From: Tateyamaria sp. ANG-S1
GTDB lineage: Bacteria; Pseudomonadota; Alphaproteobacteria; Rhodobacterales; Rhodobacteraceae
NCBI RefSeq assembly: GCF_000814025.1
Contig: NZ_JWLL01000023.1
Coordinates: forward strand, 39,397-103,396
Direction of reading: 5' to 3'
DNA: 64,000 bases
Positions 25,273 through 33,257 of the stretch are shown here, piece by piece (positions within the stretch are counted from its first letter, which is position 1; the number at the start of each line of letters is the position of its first letter). A program made the position numbers and the translations under genes. The notes beneath the pieces were generated by a model that worked only from the letters and a program-made list of their open reading frames with translations, was not told the DNA's origin and made no database searches.

Positions 25273-26601
25273 ATGTTCAAAGGACTGAAAACAACGGCGG
25301 TGGGTCTGACGACCGCAGCCATCATGGCAGGGGCGGCCTTTGCCAACCCTTACGAGGAATACGCGGGCACGACCCTGATCGTGAACTTCCCCGCGCACCC
25401 ACATTACAACGCCGCGATGAAGGTTTTGCCCGAGTTTACCAAGGAAACGGGCATTGAGGTTGAGGTGGACCAGTTGCCCTACCTGAAGATGCGCGAGCGG
25501 CAGACGCTGGAACTGGCACAGGATGAGGGCGAGTATGACCTCATTTCCTACGTCGTGTTTTCCAAAGCGGACTATGTCTTTGCCGACCAGTTGGAAAACC
25601 TGGCCAAGTACTTCATGAACCCCAAACTGGCCGACCCGAACTATGACGCGGGCGACCTGATCGACGGCTATGTCGAAAACATCGGTGTCGCGGGCGGCTT
25701 CAAGGGCTATCTGCCGGGTCCAACCGGATCGCTGTTTGGCATTCCTTTCGGCTCGGAAACCTCCGTCCTCGCCTACCGCAAGGACATCTTTGAAAAGCAC
25801 GGCATCCCGACGCCCGAAACCTATGACCAACTGCTCGATGCGGCGTGCAAGATCCCCGAACTTGAGCCGGGTATGGGCGGCATGGCATCGCGCGCGGCAT
25901 CGGGCCACCAAGCCAGCCACGCCTTCCTTTTGCACCTTGCCCCGCTCGGCGGCCGCGTCTTTGACGACGCCTGGAACCCGATCATCAACAACGCCGCTGG
26001 TGTCGAAGCGGCCAATGCACTGAAATCCATTGTCGATTGCGGTCCCGAAGGCGCGATGAGCTTTGGTCCGTCCGAAGCGGCCAACGCATTCGCCACGGGT
26101 CAGGCGGCGATGTTCATGGACTCCATCGCCTTTATGCCCGGTTTCGAAGATCCCGAGCGCAGCCAGGTCGCGGGCAAGGTTGGTTATGCCATGCACCCCA
26201 AAGGCGTGCGTCGCGGATCGCAAACCGGTGGCTTCGGCATCGGTATCCCCAAGAACGCCGAGAACAAGGAAGCGGCCTTCCTTCTGATGCAGTGGCTGAC
26301 GTCCAAAAAAGGAGACCTTATGGTCGCCATGGAAGGCGGCAACCCCTCGCGCTTCTCCACCTACCAGGATGCCGGTCTGAATGAAAAATACCCGTTCGCC
26401 GCGACCTTTGGTGAAGCCCTGAAATATGCCGATCCCGATTGGCGCCCGATCATCCCGGTCTGGGGCAAGATCAACGCGGACATCGGCACAACCATGTCCA
26501 AGGTGCTGACTGAAGATCTGGACATTCAGGAAGCGCTGGATGGCGTGGCTGAACGGACGCGCGCCGTGATGGATGACGCCGGCTACTACACCTGGCAGTA
26601 A
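25273..26601 (+). CDS. Extracellular sugar-binding protein (family 1)
   Basis: A 442-residue binding protein with signal peptide MFKGLKTTAVGLTTAAIMAGAAFA cleaved before NPYEE. It has the MalE-like fold, with YDLISYVVFSKADYVFADQLENL and an FGIGIPKNAENKEAAFLLMQWL region near residue 320. Start at ATG 25273 follows AGGGAGGAAC. Size fits alditol, disaccharide or glycerol-phosphate class binding proteins; the ligand cannot be read from sequence. Confidence 0.9.
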   Translation: MFKGLKTTAVGLTTAAIMAGAAFANPYEEYAGTTLIVNFPAHPHYNAAMKVLPEFTKETGIEVEVDQLPYLKMRERQTLELAQDEGEYDLISYVVFSKADYVFADQLENLAKYFMNPKLADPNYDAGDLIDGYVENIGVAGGFKGYLPGPTGSLFGIPFGSETSVLAYRKDIFEKHGIPTPETYDQLLDAACKIPELEPGMGGMASRAASGHQASHAFLLHLAPLGGRVFDDAWNPIINNAAGVEAANALKSIVDCGPEGAMSFGPSEAANAFATGQAAMFMDSIAFMPGFEDPERSQVAGKVGYAMHPKGVRRGSQTGGFGIGIPKNAENKEAAFLLMQWLTSKKGDLMVAMEGGNPSRFSTYQDAGLNEKYPFAATFGEALKYADPDWRPIIPVWGKINADIGTTMSKVLTEDLDIQEALDGVAERTRAVMDDAGYYTWQ

Positions 26602-26613
26602 GCCTTTCCTCCT

Positions 26614-26647
26614 GCCGGGGCGTGTGGTGACACGCCCGCGCCCCGGC
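26614..26647 (+). terminator. Stem-loop after the binding-protein gene
   Basis: A 9-bp stem GCCGGGGCG / CGCCCCGGC encloses a smaller GTG/CAC hairpin. It has no T-run, so it likely stabilises the binding-protein mRNA or lowers read-through to the permeases. Confidence 0.65.
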
Positions 26648-26683
26648 CCTTTGCCCCCTTCAAGACCCTGGAAAGTTTGACCC

Positions 26684-27595
26684 ATGCGTACTGCGATGGC
26701 CAACCGACTGACGCCTTACATGTTCATGGCACCCGCCGCGATCATCATGGCAATCGCGCTGATGTACCCACTGGGTTACATGGTCTGGGGCAGCTTCCGC
26801 GACTGGAACCCAAGCCAGACCATTGGCGAAGCCGAGTTCGTGGGCCTCAAGAACTACATCTTCCTCTGGAACGACCCGAACTTTCACGAAAGCCTTGGCG
26901 TCACGCTGCGCTTCGCTTTCTTCGTGGTGACCATCGAGATGGTGATCGGCGTGGGCCTCGCCCTTCTGCTCGACCGCGAAATCCGCGGCATCTCGCTTCT
27001 GCGCACCATGTTTATCCTGCCGATGATGATTGCCCCTGTCGTGGTGGGTCTGATGTGGCGGTACATGTACCACCCGACCGTCGGCACGTTTAACCGCTTC
27101 CTCGACAGCATCGGCCTGCCGCGCGTGGACTGGCTCGGGGACCACGCGCTCACCTCCGTCATCATTGCAGACATCTGGCAATGGACGCCCTTCATCTTCA
27201 TCCTGTCACTGGCCGCCCTACAATCGCTCCCCCGCTCGGCACTGGAAGCGGCGCGCATCGATGGCGCTACAGCCTGGCAACAAATCATCCACATCAAGCT
27301 GCCCCTGATGATGCCGGTCCTGATCGTCACGGCACTTCTGCGCCTGATCGACGCCTTCAAGGTGCTGGAAGTGATCCTAGTGATGACCGAAGGCGGCCCG
27401 GGCCTGTCGACCGAAATCCTGGCGCTGCGCATCAGCCGTACCGCCACCGAATTCCGCGAACTGGGCGTCGCCGCCGCCATGTCCAACTACCTATTGATCC
27501 TGCTTCTGCTGCTGACTGTGGGCATGTTCGCCTTCAACCGCTGGCAAGAAGCACGCGCCGCTCGGCTGAATGCGCTGGTCGAGGAGGAAAGCTGA
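26684..27595 (+). CDS. Sugar ABC transporter permease (MalF/UgpA type)
   Basis: A 303-residue inner-membrane protein with about six spans. The EAA loop EAARIDGATAWQQIIHIKLPLM near residue 190 docks the ATPase. ATG 26684 is the only family-like start. Its stop overlaps the start of the second permease (TGATG). Confidence 0.92.
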   Translation: MRTAMANRLTPYMFMAPAAIIMAIALMYPLGYMVWGSFRDWNPSQTIGEAEFVGLKNYIFLWNDPNFHESLGVTLRFAFFVVTIEMVIGVGLALLLDREIRGISLLRTMFILPMMIAPVVVGLMWRYMYHPTVGTFNRFLDSIGLPRVDWLGDHALTSVIIADIWQWTPFIFILSLAALQSLPRSALEAARIDGATAWQQIIHIKLPLMMPVLIVTALLRLIDAFKVLEVILVMTEGGPGLSTEILALRISRTATEFRELGVAAAMSNYLLILLLLLTVGMFAFNRWQEARAARLNALVEEES

Positions 27596-28530
27596 TGTCC
27601 ACCCCCAACTCCCGCGCCAATCCGGCTTTCTATGCGGTCATCGCCCTTTTGGTATTTATGTCCGTGGGCCCCGTGCTCTTGATGTTCATCAACTCGTTCA
27701 AGCTGGACGTGGACATCATTTCAGGTACCTCCGGCCTGATCTTCATGCCCACGATCCAGAACTATGAGCAAGCCCTGTGTGATGTCCTCTGGTACGAGCC
27801 CGAGCACCTCGATTTTTGCTCACTCAAGTTCGGCGGCGCCTTCATCAACTCGCTAATCATCGCGCTGATCTCGACCGCGCTAACGTTAGTGATCGGGTGC
27901 ATGGCGGCCTACGCGCTGGTGCGCTTCCGGTTCATGGGGCGGGACACCGTATCGCTCAGCACGCTCATGGTGCGCATGGTGCCACCCGCCGTGCTGCTCG
28001 TCCCTGTTTTCGGTTTGTGGAATAACGAGTTCTGTCTAGATCGCGATGGCCTGATTGGCGGCGCGATCCGTGACACGTTTGGAGGGCGGGGTGATGTCTG
28101 CCTTGCGGGCACACACTCCGGTATCATCCTGATCTACGTGGCGATGAACCTGCCCTTTGTGATCTGGATCTTGCAAAGCTTCATTGTGCAGGTCCCCCGG
28201 TCGCTGGAAGAAGCGGCGCGGGTTGATGGGGCAGGGCCGTTCCAAGTCTTCTTCAAAGTCGTCTTGCCGCTCATCAAGCCGGGCCTGGCCGCCGCCGCCA
28301 TCTTCACCTTCCGCATCGCATGGAACGAATACCTGCTCGCCTCCGCCCTATCGGACCGCGACACACGCACCGTGCCGATCCTGATCGTGAACAACATGTC
28401 CGAATTCAACGTGGAGTGGGGTGTGATCATGGCCACGGGTATGCTGCTCGCCATCCCACCGATCATCTTCACCCTGCTCGCCAGCCGCCAGATCATCACC
28501 GGCATGACCGCAGGGGCGGTCAAAGGCTGA
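27595..28530 (+). CDS. Sugar ABC transporter permease (MalG/UgpE type) with cysteine-bearing insertions
   Basis: A 311-residue permease with the EAA loop EEAARVDGAGPFQVFFKVVLPL. Compared with typical MalG proteins it carries two extra stretches in regions predicted to face the periplasm: LCDVLWYEPEHLDFC near residue 62, and a roughly 25-residue insertion near residue 143 (NNEFCLDRDG to GDVCLAG). Each has two cysteines at a spacing that could form a disulfide. Otherwise the length and motifs are normal. Confidence 0.9.
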   Translation: MSTPNSRANPAFYAVIALLVFMSVGPVLLMFINSFKLDVDIISGTSGLIFMPTIQNYEQALCDVLWYEPEHLDFCSLKFGGAFINSLIIALISTALTLVIGCMAAYALVRFRFMGRDTVSLSTLMVRMVPPAVLLVPVFGLWNNEFCLDRDGLIGGAIRDTFGGRGDVCLAGTHSGIILIYVAMNLPFVIWILQSFIVQVPRSLEEAARVDGAGPFQVFFKVVLPLIKPGLAAAAIFTFRIAWNEYLLASALSDRDTRTVPILIVNNMSEFNVEWGVIMATGMLLAIPPIIFTLLASRQIITGMTAGAVKG

Positions 28531-29273
28531 TGGACTGGCTCCTCGCCCCCATCGATCCAAGTCGCGCGCACGAGGTGGGCTTTGCCATCTCGTGGCACGC
28601 AAGGTCGATGGTGCTTGCATGGGGCATTCTGGCGCCAATGGCTGTGATCATCGCGCGATTTTTCAAAGTGATGCCGGGGCAGGACTTCCCGCGCGAGGTC
28701 GACAATCTGATCTGGTGGCGCAGTCACTGGATGGGGCAGTCGCTGGTTGTCGGCTTGTCACTGCTGGGCCTTGTGCTGGTGCTTCCCAGTGATTTCGCAA
28801 CGATGAGCGTGCATAACTGGCTGGGCTACGCGGTCCTCGCGGGGGCAGGTGCGCAGGTGCTGCTTGGCCTCTTCCGCGGGTCCAAGGGCGGACCGACCGA
28901 TACCCAAATGCGTGGGCACCACTATGACATGACCCCGTGGCGGCGCATGTTCGAGGTGCTGCACAAGGGCATCGGCTATTCCGTTATCCTGCTCGCCATC
29001 GTCACGATTATGTTGGGCCTGTGGAAAGCCAATGGTCCGGTCTGGATGTGGTTGGTTTTGACAGTATGGTGGGCGGCGCTGGCGGTGGCCTTTGTTACCA
29101 TGCAAAAGCGTGGCATGGCCATCGACACCTATCAGGCGATCTGGGGCACGGACCCCAGCCATCCCGGCAACCAGGGCCCGCCTCCGGGTTGGGCTGTGTG
29201 CCGGTATGACGAGACTAAAGAAGGAAACGACGATGTTCGGCATGATCGAGGGGACCGGGTTCGAAGTCATTGA
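28530..29273 (+). CDS. Cytochrome b561-like haem membrane protein
   Basis: A 247-residue protein with about five hydrophobic spans and histidines at FAISWHARSMVL, WWRSHWMGQ, SVHNWLGYAVL and EVLHKGIGYSV, a pattern of paired haem ligands as in b561-type domains. Starts at ATG 28530, overlapping the permease stop (TGATG), and its end overlaps the next gene by about 40 bases. A b-type electron carrier in a sugar-import operon suggests electrons from a membrane or periplasmic oxidation, but no partner dehydrogenase is visible here. Confidence 0.75.
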   Translation: MDWLLAPIDPSRAHEVGFAISWHARSMVLAWGILAPMAVIIARFFKVMPGQDFPREVDNLIWWRSHWMGQSLVVGLSLLGLVLVLPSDFATMSVHNWLGYAVLAGAGAQVLLGLFRGSKGGPTDTQMRGHHYDMTPWRRMFEVLHKGIGYSVILLAIVTIMLGLWKANGPVWMWLVLTVWWAALAVAFVTMQKRGMAIDTYQAIWGTDPSHPGNQGPPPGWAVCRYDETKEGNDDVRHDRGDRVRSH

Positions 29274-30156
29274 ACCCGAATTTGCAGAGTGCTTTGTGGG
29301 CCACGCGCGGGTCGAGAGGCTCTGGACCGGGGCGAGGTGGTCCGAGGGGCCAGTGTGGTTTGCAGCAGGGCGCTATCTTCTTTGGTCCGACATCCCGAAC
29401 AACCGCATCCTCCGCTATGACGATACCGACAGATCGGTCTCGACCTACCGCCAGCCCTCGAACAACTCCAATGGCCATACGGTCGACCGGCAGGGGCGGC
29501 TGGTGTCCTGCGAACACCTCGCGCGCCGTGTCACGCGCACCGAACATGACGGCTCCATCACCGTCATCGCGGACAGCTACCAAGGCAAACGCCTGAATTC
29601 CCCGAACGACGTTGTGGTGAAGTCCGATGGCTCGGTTTGGTTCACCGACCCAAGCTACGGCATCCTCATGGACTATGAAGGCGACCGCGCCGAAAGCGAA
29701 ATCGGCGCCTGCCACGTCTACCGCGTGGACCCCTCTGGCGAGATCACCATCGTCGCCGACGATTACTACAAACCGAACGGCCTCGCCTTCTCCCCCGATG
29801 AAACGATGCTCTACATCGCCGACACCGGGATCACACATGATACAGACGGCCCCAAACACATCCGACGCCACATGGTCGGCGCTGACGGCACGCTGTCTGG
29901 CGGCGAAGTCTTTGCCACCTGTACCGAAGGGCTGTTCGACGGCTTCCGCCTCGACACGCACGGCCGCATCTGGAGCTCTGCCGCCGATGGCGTTCACTGT
30001 CTGAACAGCGAGGGCGTATTGATCGGCAAGGTGCACATCCCCGAGCTTGTCGGGAATGTCTGCTTCGGGGGCGAGAAGCTGAACCGGCTCTTTATCGCTG
30101 GGACAACCTCGCTCTATTCGGTTTTTCTCAACGTGAACGGCGTCTCCCCGGTCTAA
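29233..30156 (+). CDS. SMP-30/gluconolactonase-family lactonase
   Basis: A 307-residue six-bladed propeller of the SMP-30/gluconolactonase/LRE family: WSEGPVWF (metal Glu), NSPNDVVVKSDGSVWFTDPSYG (Asn and Asp ligands), and GLFDGFRLDTHGRIWSS. It should hydrolyse a sugar lactone such as gluconolactone to the acid, feeding gntK and gnd. No signal peptide, so it acts in the cytoplasm. Last gene of the operon; convergent with gnd. Confidence 0.87.
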   Translation: MFGMIEGTGFEVIEPEFAECFVGHARVERLWTGARWSEGPVWFAAGRYLLWSDIPNNRILRYDDTDRSVSTYRQPSNNSNGHTVDRQGRLVSCEHLARRVTRTEHDGSITVIADSYQGKRLNSPNDVVVKSDGSVWFTDPSYGILMDYEGDRAESEIGACHVYRVDPSGEITIVADDYYKPNGLAFSPDETMLYIADTGITHDTDGPKHIRRHMVGADGTLSGGEVFATCTEGLFDGFRLDTHGRIWSSAADGVHCLNSEGVLIGKVHIPELVGNVCFGGEKLNRLFIAGTTSLYSVFLNVNGVSPV

Positions 30157-30198
30157 GGGGCGTAGGGCGCGCGTTCACCGCGCACCACTCCTATTCAC

Positions 30199-31617
30199 TC
30201 ACTGCATGTGTTGATCCAGCCACGGCCCATGATGCGCCCCGTCCTTGTCGGTGCGCTCAAAGCTGTGTGCGCCGAAGTAATCGCGTTGCGCCTGAAGCAT
30301 ATTGGCCGTGGTCCGCGCGCTGGTGAGTGTGTCGAAGTAGTTCAGCGCCGATGCCAATGCGGGCACCGGTTGCCCCGCCCCCATGGCTACCACGGCCACT
30401 TTGCGCAGACCGGCCATGTTCTGTCGGAGAATGTCGGCGAAGTATGGAGCGAGGGCCAAGTTCCGCTCGGGCGCGTCCGTCAACGCCGACGCCATGTCGT
30501 TCAACATCGCGGACCGGATGATGCACCCCTCGCGCCAGACCTCGGCAATCTCGGCCATCGGCAGGTCCCAACCGTAGTCGGCGCTGGCCTTCGTCAGCAG
30601 CTCAAAGCCCTGAGCGTAACACAGTACCTTGCCCGCGATCAGAGCCTGTTCAAGGTCATCGAAGCTGAGCGTGCCGTCGGCCATCGCGCCACCGGTCGGA
30701 CCAAAGGCCTCCGCTCCGGCCAGTCGCAAATCCCGTTGCGCCGACAAGTTCCGCGCCACAACCGCCGCCTCGATGACGGGCACAGGTGCGCCTAGCATCT
30801 GGCTTTCGATCACCGTCCAGCGGCCCGTCCCTTTTTGACCAGCACGGTCAAGTATCATGTCGAGCATGGGGTTGCTCGTCTCCGGATCGATTGCGGCGGA
30901 CACTTTGCCGGAAATCTCGATCAGATAGCTTTGCAACAGCCCTTCGTTCCAGCGGTCAAACACGGCCCCGCACGCGGCGGCATCCATGCCCATCCCATCG
31001 CGCATCACGCCATAGGCTTCTGCGATCAGTTGCATATCGGCATATTCAATCCCGTTGTGCACGGTTTTGACGAAGTGTCCGGCTCCGCCTGCGCCCATAT
31101 ATGTAGCGCATGGCTGGTCTTCGTACTTGGCGGAAATTGCTTTCAGGATGTGGGCAACCCTGTCCCATGCCTCGGATGTCCCACCGCCCATGATGGATGG
31201 GCCAAAGCGGGCACCTTCGGCACCACCCGACACGCCAATGCCCAGAAACGGAACACCTGCAGCTTCCGCCTCTTTTGCCCGCCGCTCACTGTCGTGGAAA
31301 TTTGCATTGCCTGCGTCGATGATCATGTCATCGGCGTCTAAAAGCGGGCGCAATTGTTCGATCTGTGCATCGACTGCATCGCCGGCTGGAACCATCAGGA
31401 TGATATTGCGCGGGGACGCCAGGCCATTCACGAAGTCTTCCAGCGCGGCGTGGCCGGTGATTTGCTCGGCCAGATCTCCCGCCTTGTCCATGAACTCCGG
31501 GATACGCGACGCCGTGCGGTTGTGCACCGCGACCGTGAACCCGTTGTCTGCGATGTTGAGCGCCAGCATCGCCCCCATCGTGCCCAACCCGATCACACCG
31601 ATTTCTGCTGCAGACAT
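30199..31617 (-). CDS. gnd: 6-phosphogluconate dehydrogenase (decarboxylating)
   Basis: A 472-residue 6PGDH with GLGTMGAMLALNIADNG at the N-terminus, GIGVSGGAEGARFGPSIMGGG, the catalytic lysine in GHFVKTVHNGIEY and a long all-alpha C-terminal domain. It converts 6-phosphogluconate to ribulose-5-phosphate with NADP+ and CO2 release. ATG 31617 chosen; an upstream frame from 31689 would translate through the operator. The operator at 31647-31660 in front ties it to the gluconate regulators. Confidence 0.95.
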   Translation of the reverse strand: MSAAEIGVIGLGTMGAMLALNIADNGFTVAVHNRTASRIPEFMDKAGDLAEQITGHAALEDFVNGLASPRNIILMVPAGDAVDAQIEQLRPLLDADDMIIDAGNANFHDSERRAKEAEAAGVPFLGIGVSGGAEGARFGPSIMGGGTSEAWDRVAHILKAISAKYEDQPCATYMGAGGAGHFVKTVHNGIEYADMQLIAEAYGVMRDGMGMDAAACGAVFDRWNEGLLQSYLIEISGKVSAAIDPETSNPMLDMILDRAGQKGTGRWTVIESQMLGAPVPVIEAAVVARNLSAQRDLRLAGAEAFGPTGGAMADGTLSFDDLEQALIAGKVLCYAQGFELLTKASADYGWDLPMAEIAEVWREGCIIRSAMLNDMASALTDAPERNLALAPYFADILRQNMAGLRKVAVVAMGAGQPVPALASALNYFDTLTSARTTANMLQAQRDYFGAHSFERTDKDGAHHGPWLDQHMQ

Positions 31618-31646
31618 ATACTTTCCTCTTCCCGGAGCTGCTGTTA

Positions 31647-31660
31647 TGTTACCGATAACA
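31647..31660. promoter_or_regulatory. GntR-type operator between gnd and the GlcG-like gene
   Basis: TGTTACCGATAACA, a near-perfect palindrome of the same class as those in front of idnO and the UgpC operon. It sits 29 bases upstream of the gnd start and 23 bases from the divergent gene, so it may control both. Confidence 0.82.
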
Positions 31661-31683
31661 AAGCCCGCGAAAGGATGGAAGTC

Positions 31684-32100
31684 ATGCATTTCGAAAAGTC
31701 ACTTGTCCTGACACACGGGGCCGTTATGGCCATGCTTCAGGCGGGGGTTGCCAAGGCCGAAGGGATGGGCCAGCCGCAATGTATTGTGATCGTGGATGCC
31801 AGTGGCGTCACTTTGGGCCAGATCCGGATGACAGGGGCGAAGTATCTGAGCCTGAAGAGCGCTCAGACCAAGGCGCGCACCGCCGCATCCATCCGGGCCC
31901 CAAGCGATGCCATTCCCGAAGCTGTTGGGCCTACCATCGCGGCTGCCACTGATAATGCCGTGACACGGCTTGGCGGAGGTTTGCCGATTTTCTTCGATGG
32001 GGTGTGCGTGGGCGGTATCGGTGTCGGCTCTGGCACAGCGGATCAGGACAAGGACGTTGCCAAGGCCGCATTGGCTGCAATCGGTGCCGCTGTGGAATAG
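31684..32100 (+). CDS. GlcG/HbpS family (DUF336) protein
   Basis: A 138-residue protein of the GlcG/PduO-C/HbpS fold: VIVDASGVTLGQIRM near residue 35 and the glycine-rich GGLPIFFDGVCVGGIGVGSG near residue 100. Members bind haem or cobalamin or accompany glycolate and diol pathways; the function here is unknown. ATG 31684 is preferred over the ATG three codons earlier because of spacing from AAGGATGGAAG. It shares the operator region with gnd. Confidence 0.8.
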   Translation: MHFEKSLVLTHGAVMAMLQAGVAKAEGMGQPQCIVIVDASGVTLGQIRMTGAKYLSLKSAQTKARTAASIRAPSDAIPEAVGPTIAAATDNAVTRLGGGLPIFFDGVCVGGIGVGSGTADQDKDVAKAALAAIGAAVE

Positions 32101-32149
32101 GGCTTAAGGCCCGGATTTCGAACGGAACAGCCCGATGCCTACCTGATTG

Positions 32150-32473
32150 CTACTTCTCTTTCTCGTCCATGGCGGCTGACTTCGGGCTCCACGGATTGAT
32201 CCCGAGACGCAGGGAGGCCCGTCCAATCATATGCGCCCCTATAGGTGCGGTGAGCAGCAGAAAAAATACGATCAGCACGCAGCGCAAGACAATGGCTGGG
32301 TCCGCAAAGTGCAAGGCGGCACCCGCCATGACAAGACCGGAGCCGAGCGTGCCGACTTTGGTGGCGGCGTGCATCCGTGTGAAAACATCTGGCAGCCGCA
32401 AGACGCCGATGCCGGCAGCGACTGTCATGGCGGCCCCGAGGAAAACGAGAGCGGCGGCGGCAAGTTCGATCAT
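32150..32473 (-). CDS. mnhG: Mrp Na+/H+ antiporter subunit G
   Basis: A 107-residue three-span protein of the MrpG/MnhG family, with GIGVLRLPDVFTRMHAATKVGTLGSGL typical of it. Part of the seven-subunit complex exchanging internal Na+ (or K+) for external protons. It overlaps mnhF by 4 bases and is the last gene of the operon. Confidence 0.9.
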   Translation of the reverse strand: MIELAAAALVFLGAAMTVAAGIGVLRLPDVFTRMHAATKVGTLGSGLVMAGAALHFADPAIVLRCVLIVFFLLLTAPIGAHMIGRASLRLGINPWSPKSAAMDEKEK

Positions 32474-32775
32474 TGGCTGTCCTCTTGTTCTTCCTCTGCT
32501 TCGCGTCGCACCACCACACGTTCGGCAAAGCGCGCCAACGCCGCTGTCGCGAGGAAACCGACCAGTGCCAACACGAGGGCAACGTCAAGAAAGGCCGCGT
32601 CCTCCGACCGGATCGCGGCCAGTCCGCAGAAGGCCACGATAGAGACCGTCATCTGGTCTAGCGCAACAACGCGGTCGGGCAGGGTGGGTCCGACAGCCAG
32701 CCGGATCAGGGCGAGGCCAACCCCGATGAAGACGAGCGCGAAGCCAAGCGTGAGCACGGTGTCCATCAGTGTCAT
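32470..32775 (-). CDS. mnhF: Mrp Na+/H+ antiporter subunit F
   Basis: A 101-residue protein with three spans and the family segment VGPTLPDRVVALDQMTV. Structural subunit of the antiporter. Overlaps mnhE and mnhG by 4 bases each. Confidence 0.9.
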   Translation of the reverse strand: MTLMDTVLTLGFALVFIGVGLALIRLAVGPTLPDRVVALDQMTVSIVAFCGLAAIRSEDAAFLDVALVLALVGFLATAALARFAERVVVRREAEEEQEDSQ

Positions 32776-33257
32776 TCCCGGTCCTCCACTGCGTCAATCA
32801 CCCAGCGTTCCATGCCTTGTTTCAGCGAGCGGCACACCGCGTCCGGGTCATCGGCGAACATGACATGCAGCTTGAGCGTTTTGCGGTCCTCGCTCACGTC
32901 GATGCTGAGCGTGCCGGGGGTGAGCGAGATGAGATTTGTCACCAGTAGGATCCCAGCGTCGGTCTTGACGTCGAGCGGCATGTTCACGATGGCCGGGTTC
33001 GAGCGATGTGTGGGCGTGAAAATGTCCCACAGCACCTCGATGCTGGACACAATCAATTCGTAGTTGAACATGATGAGAAGCCTGATCCAGTACCAGACCC
33101 GCTTGAAATATGTGGATTTGACCCCGGCCAGGGGCTGGATCAGCATCAGCACGAAGTATCCCACAACGAGCCCCGACAGCACGGACAGCCATGTGAAGGT
33201 GTTGAACAGGATCATCCACGCCACGGCGAAGAAGATATTGGCGACAAGTGTGTTCAT
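32772..33257 (-). CDS. mnhE: Mrp Na+/H+ antiporter subunit E
   Basis: A 161-residue MrpE with N-terminal spans and a cytoplasmic tail containing LVTNLISLTPGTLSIDVSEDRKTLKLHV, the family signature. Needed for assembly of the complex. Confidence 0.9.
   Translation of the reverse strand: MNTLVANIFFAVAWMILFNTFTWLSVLSGLVVGYFVLMLIQPLAGVKSTYFKRVWYWIRLLIMFNYELIVSSIEVLWDIFTPTHRSNPAIVNMPLDVKTDAGILLVTNLISLTPGTLSIDVSEDRKTLKLHVMFADDPDAVCRSLKQGMERWVIDAVEDRE

Noticed and set aside
25258..26703. 481-residue minus-strand frame over the sugar-binding protein
   Set aside because: Antisense of a gene with signal peptide and family fold; no ribosome binding site or motif.
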